Of a stretch of 64,000 nucleotides of DNA, positions 62,417 through 64,000 are shown one piece after another (position 1 is the first letter of the stretch; the number at the start of each line of letters is the position of its first letter). The stretch comes from Microvirga alba (GTDB taxonomy: Bacteria > Pseudomonadota > Alphaproteobacteria > Rhizobiales > Beijerinckiaceae): contig NZ_JADQDO010000001.1 in assembly GCF_015694465.1 (NCBI RefSeq), positions 496,001-560,000 on the forward strand. The letters are read 5' to 3'. A program made the position numbers and the translations under genes. The notes under the pieces are model-generated. The model was given only the letters and a program-made list of their open reading frames with translations. It was not told where the DNA came from and did no database searches.

Positions 62417-64000
62417 TTATCCGTTGACCCGGTCGACGCGGCTGACCACGCGCTTGGCGCGCAGTTCCGCGATGATGGCGTTGAGGTGTTTCAGGTCCCA
62501 GACGGCCAGATCGATGGTCAGGTCCGTGAAGTCCTGCGTGCGGCGTTTCATCGACACATTGTCGATATTGCCGTCATGGTCGGCAATGACCTGGGTGATC
62601 TGCGCGAGCGAGCCCGGTTCGTTGATCGATTGCAGCTTGATGCGCGCCGGGAAGCGCTGGCGGTCATGGACCTCGAAGTCCCAACGCACGTCGATCCAGC
62701 GATCCGGCTCGTTGTCGAAGGCGGCAAGCGACGCGGACTGGATCGGGTAGATCGTCACGCCTTCGCCCGGCGTCAAAATCCCCACGATGCGGTCGCCCGG
62801 CACCGCGCCGCCCTCCGGTGCGAAGCGGATCGGCATGTCGGAATTGAGCCCGCGAATCGGAATGCCGCGTTGCATCTGCTCGGGGCTCTTGCCGTCGGCC
62901 TGACCGGCGGCCTCGGCTGAGATTGCGCGCCGCTCGTCCTTGTAATCGGGATAGACGGCGCGAACCACGTCGCCGGAGAACATCTCACCCCGACCCACCG
63001 CCGCGAGCACGTCCTCGATGGAGGCCCGGGCCAAACGGGGGAGGGACCCTTTCAGCTTCTCGTCGGAGAAGAGGCGGCCCGCGCGCTCGAAGGCGCGTTC
63101 GAGGATCTGATGGCCGAGGCCGGTATATTGTCGTCGCACCGCGGCGCGGGTGGCGCGCCGGATCGAAGCGCGTGCCTTGCCGGTGACGACCAGGGATTCC
63201 CACGCGGCCGGAGGCGTCTGGCCCTCGGAGCGGACGATTTCGACCTCGTCGCCGTTCTGCAATTCCGTCAGAAGGGGTGACATCCGCCCATTGATCTTGC
63301 AGCCGACGGCGGTGTTGCCGACGTCCGTGTGGACCGCGTAGGCGAAATCGATGGGGGTTGCGCCGCGCGGCAGCGCGATGAGGCGCCCCTTCGGTGTGAA
63401 GCAGAAAACCTGATCGTGGAAGAGTTCGAGCTTCGTATGCTCCAGAAATTCTTCCGGATTGTCGCCCTCGGCCAGGAGGTCGATGGTGCGCCGCAGCCAT
63501 TGATAGGCGCGGCTCTCCTTGGCGAGGCGGGAATTGTCGTTGACGCCTTCTTTATACAGCGCGTGCGCGGCGATGCCGTATTCCGCGATCTCATCCATGT
63601 CGCGGGTGCGGATTTGCAGCTCCACGCGCTGACGGCCGGGGCCTATCACGGTGGTGTGGATCGAGCGGTAATCGTTCTGCTTCGGGGTCGAGATGTAGTC
63701 CTTGTAGCGCCCCGGCACCATGGGCCAGGTGGTGTGGACCACGCCGAGCGCGCGATAACATTCGTCGATGGTGCCGACGATCACGCGGAAGCCGAAAATG
63801 TCGGAGAGCTGCTCGAAGGAGACCGATTTGCGCTCCATCTTGCGCCAGATCGAATAGGGCCGCTTCTGGCGGCCCGTCACCTCGGCCTCGATCCCTTGCG
63901 CCTTCAGCTTGGCCGTCAGGTCGTGCTCGATTTCCTCTACCAGCTTCTCGGCTTTGGCGGTGACCTCGCGAAGGTGACGGCTGATCGCCTCATAAGCCTC
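62417..64000 (-). CDS. rel: Bifunctional (p)ppGpp synthase/hydrolase RelA/SpoT, N-terminus beyond window
   Basis: Stringent-response enzyme. Only the last 527 residues are inside the window; the frame is open at 64000 and the HD hydrolase domain must lie outside. Visible are the synthetase core (GRQKRPYSIWRKMERK, SDIFGFRVIVGT, HTTWPMVPGRYKDYI, DYRSIHTTVIGP, ELQIRT, EYGIAAH), the TGS domain (FTPKGRLIALPRGATPIDFAYAVHTDVG, residues about 200-265 from the visible start) and the C-terminal ACT domain (RIKLQSINEPGSLAQITQVIADHDGN). The Glu-x-x-x-Arg of the synthetase site is seen. The gene order rel, amidotransferase, ykoF operon, pyrE is one strand. Confidence 0.96.
   Translation of the reverse strand, partial: EAYEAISRHLREVTAKAEKLVEEIEHDLTAKLKAQGIEAEVTGRQKRPYSIWRKMERKSVSFEQLSDIFGFRVIVGTIDECYRALGVVHTTWPMVPGRYKDYISTPKQNDYRSIHTTVIGPGRQRVELQIRTRDMDEIAEYGIAAHALYKEGVNDNSRLAKESRAYQWLRRTIDLLAEGDNPEEFLEHTKLELFHDQVFCFTPKGRLIALPRGATPIDFAYAVHTDVGNTAVGCKINGRMSPLLTELQNGDEVEIVRSEGQTPPAAWESLVVTGKARASIRRATRAAVRRQYTGLGHQILERAFERAGRLFSDEKLKGSLPRLARASIEDVLAAVGRGEMFSGDVVRAVYPDYKDERRAISAEAAGQADGKSPEQMQRGIPIRGLNSDMPIRFAPEGGAVPGDRIVGILTPGEGVTIYPIQSASLAAFDNEPDRWIDVRWDFEVHDRQRFPARIKLQSINEPGSLAQITQVIADHDGNIDNVSMKRRTQDFTDLTIDLAVWDLKHLNAIIAELRAKRVVSRVDRVNG

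Overview
The window reads as chromosomal DNA of a high-GC alphaproteobacterium of the order Hyphomicrobiales, probably near Methylobacteriaceae/Beijerinckiaceae (for example Microvirga-like). The evidence is a Porin_2-type major porin with the N-terminus typical of that order, an HWE-family histidine kinase, the dapA-smpB and pyrE-rel housekeeping neighbourhood, and many ABC/TRAP binding proteins. The genus is inference. No tRNA, rRNA, CRISPR array, insertion sequence or phage gene was recognised.

Layout. 0-11 kb: an OprB-type porin on the minus strand, divergent from a complete tripartite RND efflux operon (adaptor, two tandem MdtB/MdtC-like pumps, NodT-type outer-membrane factor). 11-13 kb: small orphan genes, namely a secreted glycine-rich protein, an unrecognised 121-residue protein and a chorismate-lyase-like protein. 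13-18 kb: the two ends of an AcoR-type sigma-54 regulator whose middle is deleted, then aldehyde dehydrogenase plus DUF779 protein, a chloroperoxidase-like hydrolase, OsmC and a two-domain sulfurtransferase. 18-21.7 kb: a sulfonate/nitrate-type ABC importer divergent from an Lrp/AsnC regulator, and a flavin reductase. 22-29 kb: a serine-protease autotransporter, an amidase, an unrecognised secreted protein and a GCS2-family glutamate-cysteine ligase.

29-36.4 kb (minus strand): a peptide/opine-type ABC importer whose ATPase, aldehyde dehydrogenase, SDR dehydrogenase, binding protein and two permeases are collinear, suggesting import and oxidation of one substrate class. 36.5-41.4 kb: an orphan HWE kinase, an ABC-F/Uup ATPase and a DUF533 protein. 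41.5-49.4 kb: tyrosine/homogentisate catabolism: hpd, maiA and a MarR regulator on one strand, hmgA divergent, and fumarylacetoacetase nearby with a VOC protein and a phytase-like esterase; an orphan TRAP binding protein lies between. Two 17-bp GGTTGC-N5-GCAACGG sites sit between hmgA and marR.

49.8-64 kb: a Porin_2 porin with a strong terminator, an alpha/beta hydrolase, a soluble lytic transglycosylase, dapA-smpB, a NYN-domain protein, pyrE, a TPP-riboswitch-controlled HMP/thiamine ECF importer (ykoF-E-D-C order), a class I glutamine amidotransferase and the 3' part of rel, cut by the window end.

I saw no clearly new multi-gene system. The most informative observations are the gutted AcoR-type regulator with a surviving palindrome beside its presumed target operon, the operator pair in the homogentisate cluster, the TAGAA/TTCTA array between the Lrp gene and the ABC operon, and the substrate-oxidising peptide-ABC operon.
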